Shown here: piece by piece, positions 33,440 through 41,721 of the stretch
Position numbering within the stretch: the first letter of the stretch is position 1
Layout: the number at the start of each line of letters is the position of its first letter
Assembly: GCA_029932385.1 (NCBI GenBank)
Contig: JAOZQE010000005.1
Location: forward strand, 1-41,721
Direction: 5' to 3'
Origin: a bacterium
GTDB taxonomy: Bacteria > Desulfobacterota > Anaeroferrophillalia > Anaeroferrophillales > Tharpellaceae
DNA: 41,721 nt
Notes under the pieces: model-generated
Seen by the model: only the letters and a program-made list of their open reading frames with translations
Told to the model about the DNA's origin: nothing
The model's database searches: none
Translations under genes and position numbers: made by a program

Positions 33440-34738
33440 TTAACCGCCCAGTTCATTAACGCTGAAGATTGCCATCAGCATCGAAACCACGATGGCGCCG
33501 ATGACCAGCCCCATAAAGAGGATAACCAGAGGTTCAAACAGAGAGGTTAAAGCTTTAATTGTAACTTTTAATTCACGGTCGTACATTTCGGCCAGTTTTT
33601 CAAGCATCTCATCGAGATTACCGGTCTCTTCACCAACCCCGATCATATGCACTGCCAATGAAGGGAAAATCGGATCAGCGGCGAGGACCTGAGAGATAAT
33701 CGCGCCCTGCCGCAACTCATTCTGAAGATGGGCCACTTTCTGTTCCAGAATCTGATTATTGATAACTCCGCCAACCACCTGCAGAGCTTCAAGGATAGGT
33801 ACGCCGCTGGCCAGCATGGCCCCTAACGTCCTGAAAAAACGGGCCAGATCCATCTTGATAAAAATGCTGCCGAAGAGCGGCAGACGCAGCTTGAAACGGT
33901 CGATCAACAGACGCCCCTGCGAACTGCGATAAAATTGACGGTAGCCCCAGATTGCGAAGATAACCCCCAACCCTAAAGCCCACCACCAGCTCTGCATAAA
34001 ATTACCGCAACTAAGCATCAGACGGGTGGCGGTCGGCAGGGCCACGCCCATATCGGAGAAAATCGCCGCAAATTTAGGTAAAACAAATGCCAGCAGGAGA
34101 ATAATTGAGGCTCCAGTTGTCAGCGTCAGAACCAGAGGATAGATCATCGCTCCGATCAGAAACTCTTTCAACTCCCGAATACCATTCAGATAGAGAGCAA
34201 GCCGGCCCAGAGCCGTATCCAGAATCCCGCCGCTCTCTCCGGCCCGGACCATGCCGATAAAAACCGGAGGGAATATCTGGGGATGGCTGCCCAGAGCCTC
34301 CCAGAAAGTGCTCCCCTCTTTAACCTGCTCACGCAGACTCTCCATAACCCGGCTGAAAAGTGGTTTTTCCACCAGTTCAACCAGAATTACCAGGGCCCGG
34401 TTCAGCGGAACTCCAGCTTTAAGGAGAAGGCCCAGATCTTCCGCAAAGCCAGCCAGTTCCTTGACTCCGGGACGGCGCCAGGGCATCTTATCGAGCCATT
34501 CGGAAAATTCCGGCATTGATCTGCCGGAGATTTTAAACCGCTGTGGCTTAGCTCTGGCAGGAGTATATGCGGCTCCCGGTACAACTTCTGCGGAGCTGTT
34601 GTCCGCAGCGGCAATCCGCAACGGAATCAGGCCCTGACGTTGCAACTGAGAGGCCGCCTGACGCTCGTCCGGTGCATGCAAACGACCGGAACTGACTTCG
34701 CCTCCGGGACTTGCCGCCTTATAACTGAACTCCGGCAT
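33440..34738 (-). CDS. gspF: T2SS inner-membrane platform protein GspF
   Basis: A 432-residue polytopic protein starting M-P-E-F-S-Y-K-A. Two T2SSF domains are seen (about 100-225 and 305-425), with L-L-K-A-G-V-P-L-N and M-L-A-S-G-V-P-I-L as the paired repeats, and three membrane helices (about 195-220, 250-265 and the C-terminal helix). The Ala/Gly-rich end I-F-S-V-N-E-L is typical. It lies 2 nt after gspE. It couples the GspE ATPase to pseudopilus assembly. Confidence 0.94.
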   Translation of the reverse strand: MPEFSYKAASPGGEVSSGRLHAPDERQAASQLQRQGLIPLRIAAADNSSAEVVPGAAYTPARAKPQRFKISGRSMPEFSEWLDKMPWRRPGVKELAGFAEDLGLLLKAGVPLNRALVILVELVEKPLFSRVMESLREQVKEGSTFWEALGSHPQIFPPVFIGMVRAGESGGILDTALGRLALYLNGIRELKEFLIGAMIYPLVLTLTTGASIILLLAFVLPKFAAIFSDMGVALPTATRLMLSCGNFMQSWWWALGLGVIFAIWGYRQFYRSSQGRLLIDRFKLRLPLFGSIFIKMDLARFFRTLGAMLASGVPILEALQVVGGVINNQILEQKVAHLQNELRQGAIISQVLAADPIFPSLAVHMIGVGEETGNLDEMLEKLAEMYDRELKVTIKALTSLFEPLVILFMGLVIGAIVVSMLMAIFSVNELGG

Positions 34739-34740
34739 CG

Positions 34741-36420
34741 CTAAGCCCCGCTCACACGTACAACCTCTTCAAGCGAGGTTATGCCGGCCTTAACTTTGGC
34801 CCAACCGTCATCACGAAGCAGGGTCATACCATTTGCTACCGCATGCTTACGCAAAACCAGGGAGCTTTGGCTATCAAGAATCAGAGAACGCACCGCGTCG
34901 GTTACCGGCAGCAACTCAAAAATTCCGACCCGCCCGCGGAAACCGGAAAAGGAACACTCCTTACATCCTTTAGGACGATAGACCGGTTCACTTTCACTTA
35001 CGGCAAAGGGCAATTTAAGCCGCTGCAAAACTGCGGCATCAGGCACAAAAGCCTCCTTGCACGCGGGACAGAGCACCCGAACCAGGCGCTGAGCCATAAT
35101 CGCCACCAGTGAGGAGGAGAGCAGATAATCTTCAACGCCGATCTCAACCAGCCGGGTTATGGCCCCGGCAGCATCATTTGTATGCAGGGTGGAAAAGACC
35201 AGGTGTCCGGTCAAAGCTGATTGAATCGCAATGTCAGCGGTCTCCCGGTCGCGAATTTCACCGATCAGAATAACATCCGGATCCTGACGGACAATTGAAC
35301 GCAGACCATTGGCAAAACCTAAGCCCGCCTTGCTGTTGACTTGAACCTGGTTAATCCCGTCAAGTTCATACTCGACCGGATCTTCAATCGTAATAATCTT
35401 CTTATCAATCGCATTAATCGTATTGAGAGCGGCATAGAGAGTGGTTGTCTTGCCGGAACCGGTCGGCCCGGTAACCAGAATAATCCCGTAGGGCAGACGG
35501 ATCATCTCTTCGAAAGCCTGGCGTTCGGCCTCAGGAAAACCCAGGCTACCGAGACTGAATGAGATATTTGTACGGTCGAGAATACGCATGACCACGCTCT
35601 CACCGTAGACCGTCGGCAGACAAGAGACCCGGAGATCGATATCCTTACCGGAAATTTTTATACGGATCCGGCCGTCCTGGGGCAGACGGCGCTCAGCAAT
35701 ATCCATCCGCGCCATAATCTTGATCCGGGAGATAATTGAGGACTGGATATGTTTCGGTGGAGTCGCATGCTCCCTTAAGACCCCGTCAACCCGGAAACGA
35801 ACCTGAAGATTCTCGGCCAGAGGCTCAATGTGAATATCACTGGCCCCCTCCTCCACCGCCTTAGTCAAAAACTGATTGACCAGTTTAATAATCGGCGCTT
35901 CGGAAGCAAGATCCCGCAGATGATCGACATCATCACCCAGGCCGACAACTCCATCAAGCTCGGACGAATCGTCTGTTCCGGTACTCTCGGCATCGCTTTC
36001 AGCCCCGATAAAACTGGCTTTAATCCAGGCGCCAATCTTCTCTTCACGAGCCAGAATAAGCTCTATCCGCCGGCCCGGAAAAAGCTGCCGGAAGGTTTCT
36101 AAGACCAGATGATCATAGGGATCATTGACGGCTACCACCAGGGCTGGGTCACCGCCCAAAGGAAAACAGCGATGCTCTTCTAAAAAGAGCGGCGAGATAT
36201 CGGCAAAGGGGGCAATATCATAATCTGCAGGCAGTTCACTTATCTGCCGCAGATTAAGCTCTTCTGCTACCAGAGTCAGAAAATCCTCTTCCGAAACCAG
36301 ACCGAGACGAATGGCAAGCCGGTGCAAAGCTTCGCGTTCACGACCGCTGGGCTTGATTTTTTTTAAGTCCGTCGCGGAGATCAATCCCCGCTCGACCATT
36401 ACTTCGATAATGCCGGCCAT
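34741..36420 (-). CDS. gspE: T2SS assembly ATPase GspE
   Basis: A 559-residue ATPase. Residues 1-135 form a T2SSE_N/MshEN-type domain with R-L-G-L-V-S-E-E-D-F. The catalytic part has the Walker A G-P-T-G-S-G-K-T-T (318-326), T-I-E-D-P-V-E, the Walker B L-I-G-E-I-R-D (385-391) and a His box (T-L-H-T-N-D). The zinc-binding four-cysteine motif is complete (C451, C454, C486, C489). It powers the pseudopilus. Its start overlaps the end of the O-antigen-ligase-type gene by 22 nt, tying the secretion genes to the glycosylation genes. Confidence 0.96.
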   Translation of the reverse strand: MAGIIEVMVERGLISATDLKKIKPSGREREALHRLAIRLGLVSEEDFLTLVAEELNLRQISELPADYDIAPFADISPLFLEEHRCFPLGGDPALVVAVNDPYDHLVLETFRQLFPGRRIELILAREEKIGAWIKASFIGAESDAESTGTDDSSELDGVVGLGDDVDHLRDLASEAPIIKLVNQFLTKAVEEGASDIHIEPLAENLQVRFRVDGVLREHATPPKHIQSSIISRIKIMARMDIAERRLPQDGRIRIKISGKDIDLRVSCLPTVYGESVVMRILDRTNISFSLGSLGFPEAERQAFEEMIRLPYGIILVTGPTGSGKTTTLYAALNTINAIDKKIITIEDPVEYELDGINQVQVNSKAGLGFANGLRSIVRQDPDVILIGEIRDRETADIAIQSALTGHLVFSTLHTNDAAGAITRLVEIGVEDYLLSSSLVAIMAQRLVRVLCPACKEAFVPDAAVLQRLKLPFAVSESEPVYRPKGCKECSFSGFRGRVGIFELLPVTDAVRSLILDSQSSLVLRKHAVANGMTLLRDDGWAKVKAGITSLEEVVRVSGA

Positions 36421-37823
36421 GCCCGAGCCTCCCCTAAAGCCAGCAGAAAGAAACAGAACATACGGCTGTAAGCCATCTGCATGGGAAATGAGAAAAACAT
36501 AATCACCGAAAATGCGGTCAGCGAAGCTAATATCGGCAAACGCCAGTCTTCGCCATCATCATCCGCCCTGGTTGAATATCGCAAAAGATAAAATTGCCGC
36601 CCCCAGAGCAACAGAAAGAGCAATAGGGCGGGGATACCACATTCTGCCGCCAGTTGCAAATAGTCATTATGAGCTTTACGAACCTGCATCTTATAACTAT
36701 AGAGCGGGTCATAAGCAAAACTCTTGAAATAGAGCGGATAATTATAAGACCAGTTACCGAGGCCGACCCCTAAAAACGGATGATCTTTGATCATCATCAA
36801 AGAGTTACCCCAGTGATAATAACGACATTCAAGCAGACGCGCAATACCTCCCCGTTGAAATTTATTAAAACTCCTCTTAACCCGTTTACGACTGTTGGGA
36901 AAAACCATAATCAGGCTGGCGATAACTATCAACATAAGCAAGCTGATCACCAGTAAACGCCCACCTCTTCGCACCTGACTTACTGATTCTTTAACCTCTT
37001 TTTTACGGCTCATAAACCAAAACAGAGGCACCACCAAAGCTTCTAACATCAGTGCCAAAATTGCCACCCGAGAATAATTCATAAAGAGCAGAATCAGAGC
37101 TGCAGACCCTAAAAATAGAAAAGCTATAAAAAAGATTAATTGAGGAACTCTTTTTGAGCTTCGCCACAGATGCCAATGACGCCCAGCTGCAAAAAGAACA
37201 AAAGGAATTACCAGAGCAATAAAATGGGCCGCTGGATTACGATAACCGAAGGTTGAAGCGGGACCCAGAATTGTCATCAAAAAAGGAAATTTATAACCTG
37301 TCGATTGAATCAAACCTAAACCTGAAAAGATCAACAAGCTCGTCAATAAAGCGTAAACTGCAACCCAGCGTAATCGGTTCTGCTGAAACAGATGAGCCAG
37401 TATAAATCCCAGAATCACCAATAGGATGTAATTTACCAAGAAATAAAGACCCGCCTTTACCACCAAACTTCCGGAAAGCGAAAAAGCCATCACCATCAGG
37501 AGCAGAAGAAAGATTTTTACCCCTAGATTTCGGCGCATAAAATTGATACAGGATTCCAGCTGAGAGACTTTGCGATAAATGTAAATACAGTAAAATAAAC
37601 CCAGTAAAGGTATAAAAGCAGAAATATAGATAATCTTGGGAAGATCATAAACAGTACACAAAATCCGGCCTTCAGGAGTATACCCTGAGATAAAAATAAG
37701 TGGCGTACTCACAAAAAAGACTATTAGCAACCAAGGCCATACTGTTCGCGACCAAAAATCAAAAACTATTACAGGTTCCGAAGCTACAGATTTTTTTCGG
37801 GAGGTTTTGATCTTCGCTTTCAC
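36399..37823 (-). CDS. O-antigen ligase/O-oligosaccharyltransferase-type membrane protein (Wzy_C)
   Basis: A 474-residue polytopic protein with about 11-12 membrane helices. The large periplasmic loop contains C-R-Y-Y-H-W-G-N-S-L-M-M-I and L-G-V-G-L-G-N-W. It is followed by R-K-A-H-N-D-Y-L-Q-L-A-A-E-C-G, the histidine-containing Wzy_C signature shared by WaaL, Wzy and PglL-type enzymes. It would transfer a lipid-linked glycan to lipid A core or to protein. The GTG start overlaps the upstream stop by 4 nt. A lone ligase placed directly before gspE rather than in an O-antigen cluster favours a protein-glycosylation role (inference). Confidence 0.82.
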   Translation of the reverse strand: MKAKIKTSRKKSVASEPVIVFDFWSRTVWPWLLIVFFVSTPLIFISGYTPEGRILCTVYDLPKIIYISAFIPLLGLFYCIYIYRKVSQLESCINFMRRNLGVKIFLLLLMVMAFSLSGSLVVKAGLYFLVNYILLVILGFILAHLFQQNRLRWVAVYALLTSLLIFSGLGLIQSTGYKFPFLMTILGPASTFGYRNPAAHFIALVIPFVLFAAGRHWHLWRSSKRVPQLIFFIAFLFLGSAALILLFMNYSRVAILALMLEALVVPLFWFMSRKKEVKESVSQVRRGGRLLVISLLMLIVIASLIMVFPNSRKRVKRSFNKFQRGGIARLLECRYYHWGNSLMMIKDHPFLGVGLGNWSYNYPLYFKSFAYDPLYSYKMQVRKAHNDYLQLAAECGIPALLLFLLLWGRQFYLLRYSTRADDDGEDWRLPILASLTAFSVIMFFSFPMQMAYSRMFCFFLLALGEARAWPALSK

Positions 37824-38332
37824 TTGGCGCTCCGTGTTACTCGCTGATTTTCACGTTCCAATTCTACCCAAACCGGGAGCAGAGATTTTTTAAGAGGATA
37901 AATTGAACGGCTTTTCTGTAAAACTGTAAAAGCTTTTTTATTTTCTCCAAGACGGTAAGCGCAACTTCCTATAGATGTCAGGAACAAGATTGAAAGCGGA
38001 TCACCTGATAATCCCTCCTCATAACACTTCAGAGCCGCACGAAGCCGGCCTGACTGTTGATAACTATTACCGGCAGTCAAATAAGCTCTACAGATACGCG
38101 GGTAGTAACCACTATATTGAGCTCCTTTCTGCCAGGCTTGTACAGCTCTCCGGTAATCGTATCCGGCTTCCAGCAGTCGGCCCTGACGTAAGGCTGCTTC
38201 AGCAGCTTTGAATCGAGCTTCCATATGAACTATCTGTAGCCGTCGGCTAACGGTACTGATCCCAAACCAGCTCAAACCCAGAAAGACCAGGAAAAAAAGA
38301 GCCGCAACGATTAATACAGATTTTCGTTTCAT
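37820..38332 (-). CDS. Membrane-anchored TPR protein
   Basis: A 170-residue protein with an N-terminal hydrophobic helix (L-I-V-A-A-L-F-F-L-V-F-L-G) likely acting as an uncleaved anchor. Behind it are three TPR-like helix pairs: A-E-A-A-L-R-Q-G-R-L-L-E-A, A-G-N-S-Y-Q-Q-S-G-R-L-R-A-A and G-S-C-A-Y-R-L-G-E-N-K-K-A. TPRs are protein-interaction scaffolds; the gene is wedged by 4-nt overlaps between the glycosyltransferase and the ligase. Probably an adaptor for the ligase or secretion platform. Confidence 0.78.
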   Translation of the reverse strand: MKRKSVLIVAALFFLVFLGLSWFGISTVSRRLQIVHMEARFKAAEAALRQGRLLEAGYDYRRAVQAWQKGAQYSGYYPRICRAYLTAGNSYQQSGRLRAALKCYEEGLSGDPLSILFLTSIGSCAYRLGENKKAFTVLQKSRSIYPLKKSLLPVWVELERENQRVTRSAK

Positions 38333-39075
38333 CTCTTAAATAACCACGAAGACCACAACTGCCAGCGATGTAAACGAAACAGAACTCCCATCGCCAGACA
38401 TCCGCAACCATACTTCAGGCTCCGCCTGAAATTGATTGATGAAGCTTCAGGAAAATATTTAGTCGGACAACTTACTTCACCGATAATATAACCTAAATTA
38501 TGAATCTGCACCAGAATCTGATTGTCAAAAATAAAATCATCGGAGTTACGATGCAGCGGCAGCTGCCGCAGAAGAGAGGCTGAATAGGCTCGATAACCTG
38601 TATGAAATTCAGAAAGTTTCGTACCCAGGAGAATATTTTCCAACAATGTCAGAATCCGGTTAGCTAGATATTTCCACCAAGGCATACCTCCAGCCCGAGC
38701 CCGTCCACCCAGAATCCGCGAGGCCAGAACACAGTCATAGAGACCACTACCGATCATGGCTGCCATCACAGGAATCAACAGCGGTGTATACTGGTAGTCA
38801 GGATGCACCATGATCACAATATCGGCACCTGCCTTAAGGGCCCGCCGATAACAACTTTTCTGGTTGGCACCATAGCCTAAATTACACTGATGCCGTACAA
38901 GTTCTGACTTGGGTAGTTCGGCGGCAATCTTGGCGGTCGCATCAGAACTATAGTCATCGACAATTACAACCTGATCGACGATCTTCTGTGCCATGACCTC
39001 ATTGTAGGTTTTCACCAGAGTCGATTCTGCATTATAGGCCGGCATGACTACGACCACTTTTTTATCTCGATACAC
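38329..39075 (-). CDS. DPM1-like family 2 glycosyltransferase
   Basis: A 248-residue GT-A fold enzyme: V-V-V-V-M-P-A-Y-N-A-E, V-D-D-Y-S-S-D, N-L-G-Y-G-A-N and V-H-P-D-Y-Q-Y-T-P as the nucleotide-sugar and metal region, then F-H-T-G-Y-R-A-Y. This matches the DPM1-like subfamily that moves a hexose (often mannose from GDP-mannose) onto polyprenyl phosphate. The C-terminus has a short hydrophobic, Trp-rich segment but no clear membrane helix pair. The GTG start at 39075 is 6 nt after the previous gene. It may supply the polyprenyl-sugar donor for the GT-C gene before it. Confidence 0.86.
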   Translation of the reverse strand: MYRDKKVVVVMPAYNAESTLVKTYNEVMAQKIVDQVVIVDDYSSDATAKIAAELPKSELVRHQCNLGYGANQKSCYRRALKAGADIVIMVHPDYQYTPLLIPVMAAMIGSGLYDCVLASRILGGRARAGGMPWWKYLANRILTLLENILLGTKLSEFHTGYRAYSASLLRQLPLHRNSDDFIFDNQILVQIHNLGYIIGEVSCPTKYFPEASSINFRRSLKYGCGCLAMGVLFRLHRWQLWSSWLFKR

Positions 39076-39081
39076 GCCGCA

Positions 39082-40899
39082 TTACCCCCCTGAACCGACT
39101 TTTTTAGCCTGCAGACGCTTGAGCTGCATAAGATTGTATTGGGCCTGCTTATTACCCGGATCCAGCTGCAAGGCATAAGATAACTGCCGGGAAGCTGCCG
39201 TTAACTGACCCTGATGCGCCAGGGCGATGCCTAAATTGATATGGGTTTTTACATGATAGGGTCTAAGCTTAAGAGCTTTATTAAACAACGGCACCGACTC
39301 CTCGGTCTGACCTTTATGCAGTAAAATAGTAGCCAGATTATAATTAACTGCGGACGAGGCGGGGGCAAACGACAGAGCCTGGCGGAGAATTTTCTCAGCA
39401 TCATCAAGGCGATGTTCTTTTTTTCGCATTAACGCAAAGGCAACAAAAGCATCAATTTCTCTAATCTCCGGCTGCATCGCTTTCCGGTAGACTTCCTCGG
39501 CCTCCTGATTACGACCCTGCTCCTGCAAAGCATTGCCCCAATTAAGCAGAGCCTGACCAAAACGTGAATTCAGCTGCATAGCCCGGGAAAAAATTGGATC
39601 TGTTTCCGACCAGCGTTTTTCCTTCGCCAGGGCCTGACCCAGCAGATTGTAGGCGACCGGATTATTTTTATCCATTTTAACGGCCCGCTGAAAAAGAGTT
39701 ACGGTATCATGCCAGTAATGGGTCTGCTGCCAACTTAAGATCAGATAAAAAAATGCGGCCGCAATCACGGCCCCCGTAACCCAGCGCCGCGACCTTGCCG
39801 GAGACACTGCCGCCCCGAACCAGACCAGTGCCAGCCAAAATCCAATTGCTGGAATATAGGTATAACGATCAGCCCAGGCTTGGCCACCGACTTGCACCAG
39901 ACCAATCACCGGCACCAACGTCCCGACAAACCAGCACCAGCCTACGAGAAGAAAAGGGTAGCGCTTACGCTCACGAAAGACAAAGTAGAAAATGCCGCAA
40001 AAACCAATGCCGGAAATCACGATCCGCAACCAGGAATAATCAATCCGGTAACGATAAAGAACGGCCAGATTCTGAGGCCAGAACTGCAGCTTTACATATT
40101 CGCCGTAAGCCACCAATGCATTAACCACACGCGGCCCAATCCCAAGCTCAGCGGCGGAACTAACCGCACCAGCCTGACGTTGAGCTATAAATGTCAATAT
40201 CGCAGAAAATAAGATAAGAATAAAAAAGGGAAATTTTTCCAGAACCAACCGTTTAATTCCGGTTTTGGGATAACGTTGCAGAGGCCAGTAATCCAACAAG
40301 AACAGAAGAAACGGCAGGGTTACAGCCATAGGCTTGGCCATTAAGGCGCAGGCGGCACTGAACAGAGTCAGCAGGTAATATTGCCAACTCATCCGCTTTG
40401 CGTAGAAAGTATAGAGGATCAACGTCAACAGCCAGAAAAAAGCACAAAGCAGATCTTTGCGTTCCGCAATCCAGGCAACAGATTCGACTCGTAAGGGGTG
40501 CCAGGCAAACAACACCGTCACCAAAATGCTGCGCCAGAGTCCGCCGCGCCAACAACGGTTCAAGAGAAAAAAAAGCAAGCTCACATTGGCAAGATGCCAG
40601 GCAACTGAAGCAAGATGATGAGAGCCGCTCTTTAAGCCAAAAGCACTGACATCAACCATATGGGAAATCCAGGCCAGAGGATGCCAGTTAGCGGCATAGA
40701 AGGCTGTAAAAGACCATTTCACAGCCGCCCAGCTCAGACCATTGTTAACAACAGGATTATTAACTATATATTCAGCATCATCAAAACCGACAAAGGCAAA
40801 ATCATGCACCTGCCAGTAGGCCGCAAGGAGACCGGATAAAATTATCAATAGAGCCGGAAACGGTCTTAGTTCTCCATTTTTGATAATAAAGCCAGGCAC
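39082..40899 (-). CDS. TMTC-like GT-C membrane protein with C-terminal TPRs
   Basis: A 605-residue protein. Residues about 15-385 span roughly 10 membrane helices and carry the TMTC-type pattern F-D-D-A-E-Y-I, N-P-V-V, N-W-H-P-L-A-W-I-S-H-M and H-P-L-R-V-E-S-V-A-W-I-A-E-R-K-D. They end in L-L-D-Y-W-P-L. The D-D near residue 39 sits in the first loop, as in GT-C transferases. Residues about 400-595 hold five or so TPRs. Eukaryotic TMTCs transfer mannose from dolichyl-phosphate to proteins; the bacterial role is unproven. The GTG start has GAAGGG about 7 nt upstream. It is the first gene of the T2SS-containing operon. Confidence 0.82.
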   Translation of the reverse strand: MPGFIIKNGELRPFPALLIILSGLLAAYWQVHDFAFVGFDDAEYIVNNPVVNNGLSWAAVKWSFTAFYAANWHPLAWISHMVDVSAFGLKSGSHHLASVAWHLANVSLLFFLLNRCWRGGLWRSILVTVLFAWHPLRVESVAWIAERKDLLCAFFWLLTLILYTFYAKRMSWQYYLLTLFSAACALMAKPMAVTLPFLLFLLDYWPLQRYPKTGIKRLVLEKFPFFILILFSAILTFIAQRQAGAVSSAAELGIGPRVVNALVAYGEYVKLQFWPQNLAVLYRYRIDYSWLRIVISGIGFCGIFYFVFRERKRYPFLLVGWCWFVGTLVPVIGLVQVGGQAWADRYTYIPAIGFWLALVWFGAAVSPARSRRWVTGAVIAAAFFYLILSWQQTHYWHDTVTLFQRAVKMDKNNPVAYNLLGQALAKEKRWSETDPIFSRAMQLNSRFGQALLNWGNALQEQGRNQEAEEVYRKAMQPEIREIDAFVAFALMRKKEHRLDDAEKILRQALSFAPASSAVNYNLATILLHKGQTEESVPLFNKALKLRPYHVKTHINLGIALAHQGQLTAASRQLSYALQLDPGNKQAQYNLMQLKRLQAKKVGSGG

Positions 40900-40919
40900 A
40901 AATTTCCCTTCTGCAAAAA

Positions 40920-40925
40920 ATTATA
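40920..40925 (-). promoter_or_regulatory. -10 box for the glycosylation/T2SS operon
   Basis: A perfect TATAAT on the minus strand, 20 nt before the GTG at 40899. No good -35 lies 16-18 bp upstream, so it may need an activator or another sigma factor. Confidence 0.4.
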
Positions 40926-40965
40926 CTTTATTCAAGCTGAATTGAAAGAGTATAGCAAACAAAAA

Positions 40966-41007
40966 AAAATATCACCATAAAAAACTGTTTTTTTATGGTG
41001 ATATTTT
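40966..41007 (-). terminator. Terminator after the right-edge secreted protein gene
   Basis: A hairpin of about 19 bp, AAAATATCACCATAAAAAA with its complement, and a very short loop. On the minus strand a run of about nine T follows. It separates the right-edge gene from the T2SS operon. Confidence 0.9.
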
Positions 41008-41078
41008 CCTAATAACATTCCAGCTTAAACAAGAAGATAATTCTTCTCAGCCGACAAAACAAATTGACTTAAAATAAC

Positions 41079-41721
41079 TTACTCAAGGCCAACGACGAGA
41101 GGTGCAGACAAAGGCGGCAAGGCCTCCAGCTCCTCCATAGGATAGCCGTCATCTTCATAGTTACGCCCATTGAAAATGACTCCGACGATATCATGCTCAG
41201 CCGTAAAACTGATCGAGGCCGCCATTTTGATATCTTTGCCTTCAAACAAAGCGTTTATTTCACTGAGCAACTGTCCGTTAGCAGGAATGTCTCTGCTGAT
41301 TTCGGCCAGTTCCTTCCCGGCAGCATCATAAGCAGTCAATGTAACTGTATTCTTAACCGTACCGGGATTATTCAACAACAGCCCACTCCAGCCCCCTTCC
41401 TCACTTGAACGCAGAGGAGAAAAGAGACCGCTACGACTCCGCAAAGCTCCGGTTGAAACTGAGGCCAGCTGCCGATAATCAGATGTTCCGAAAAACTCCA
41501 TTCCGGCAATTGGCGTATCCGCCTGCACCTGCAACCAGCCAACACCATCAGGCACAAGGTCGTGAGATGCGATACTTTGGCTTTGCAATTCACCCAGCGA
41601 GAGCCCGGGAAGCGTAAGTGCTACCGGATTCTTATCACCTATATAACCGGTTAAAGTTATATTGTTGGCCTCAGCTTGAGGATTATAAAAAGCAAGGCCG
41701 CCCCACCAGCCGGAACCGTCC
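41079..41721 (-). CDS. Secreted repeat protein with G-W-W-x-G-L beta modules (5' truncated)
   Basis: The frame is open to the window edge, so only the C-terminal 213 residues or so are seen. Two tandem modules are visible: G-S-G-W-W-G-G-L-A-F-Y-N-P near the edge and G-G-W-S-G-L-L-L-N-N-P further on. Each is followed by strands such as N-T-V-T-L-T-A-Y-D-A-A-G-K and by A-G-M-E-F-F-G or V-G-V-I-F-N-G. The same type of module occurs in the TGE-like and Cys-rich proteins. They look like Ig-like extracellular beta sandwiches. The catalytic or binding part, if any, lies beyond the window. Confidence 0.72.
   Translation of the reverse strand, partial: DGSGWWGGLAFYNPQAEANNITLTGYIGDKNPVALTLPGLSLGELQSQSIASHDLVPDGVGWLQVQADTPIAGMEFFGTSDYRQLASVSTGALRSRSGLFSPLRSSEEGGWSGLLLNNPGTVKNTVTLTAYDAAGKELAEISRDIPANGQLLSEINALFEGKDIKMAASISFTAEHDIVGVIFNGRNYEDDGYPMEELEALPPLSAPLVVGLE

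Overview
The window looks like chromosomal DNA from a Gram-negative, probably anaerobic deltaproteobacterium-like organism (Desulfuromonadota/Desulfobacterota type). This rests on an outer-membrane porin, many lipoproteins, a full type II secretion system (T2SS), a c-type multihaem cytochrome, two acyl-CoA synthetases, a 2-hydroxyacyl-CoA-dehydratase-type protein and one strongly supported selenocysteine codon. No rRNA, tRNA, CRISPR array or transposase was seen. Both window ends cut through genes: a porin on the left and a secreted repeat protein on the right.

Left part, + strand (1-17.9 kb). A truncated porin with its terminator is followed by an AT-rich RHH/PIN toxin-antitoxin pair whose promoter carries a perfect palindrome. 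Next come an exported FG-GAP-like protein, a mannose-6-phosphate isomerase-type cupin with a GDP-mannose pyrophosphorylase, two tandem related lipoproteins, ilvD, a HIT hydrolase and a MidA-like methyltransferase. A 72-bp inverted array of 7-nt units separates these from a convergent propionyl-CoA-synthetase-type gene (minus strand). That gene is divergent from an acetyl-CoA synthetase across a 590-bp control region. A stand-alone HgdB/BcrB-like protein and a GerMN-domain membrane protein follow.

Middle, minus strand (17.9-24.9 kb). A four-gene exported operon is read from about 23.1 to 18.0 kb: an NTF2-like lipoprotein, a transglutaminase-elicitor-like protein with C-terminal beta modules, a tetrahaem cytochrome fused to a UshA-like domain, and an exported protein of unknown function. 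The cytochrome gene is split by an in-frame TGA at 19921-19923. Homologues, as I recall them, have the second Cys of a P-C-G-C motif there, and the TGA is followed at the right distance by a hairpin very similar to the E. coli fdhF SECIS. I read it as a 465-residue selenoprotein; this is the most interesting object in the window. Upstream lies a Cys-rich acidic secreted protein with its own strong promoter and a structured leader of about 300 nt.

Right part, minus strand (25.1-40.9 kb). One apparent 15.8-kb operon starts with a TMTC-like GT-C/TPR membrane protein, a DPM1-like glycosyltransferase, a TPR protein and an O-antigen-ligase-type protein. It continues without a break into gspE-F-G-H-I-J-K-L-M-C-D. 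The GDP-mannose genes at 4.1-5.6 kb could feed the glycosyltransferases. The exported proteins sharing a G-W-W-T-G-L-type module (three genes here) are plausible T2SS cargo, but that link is inference.
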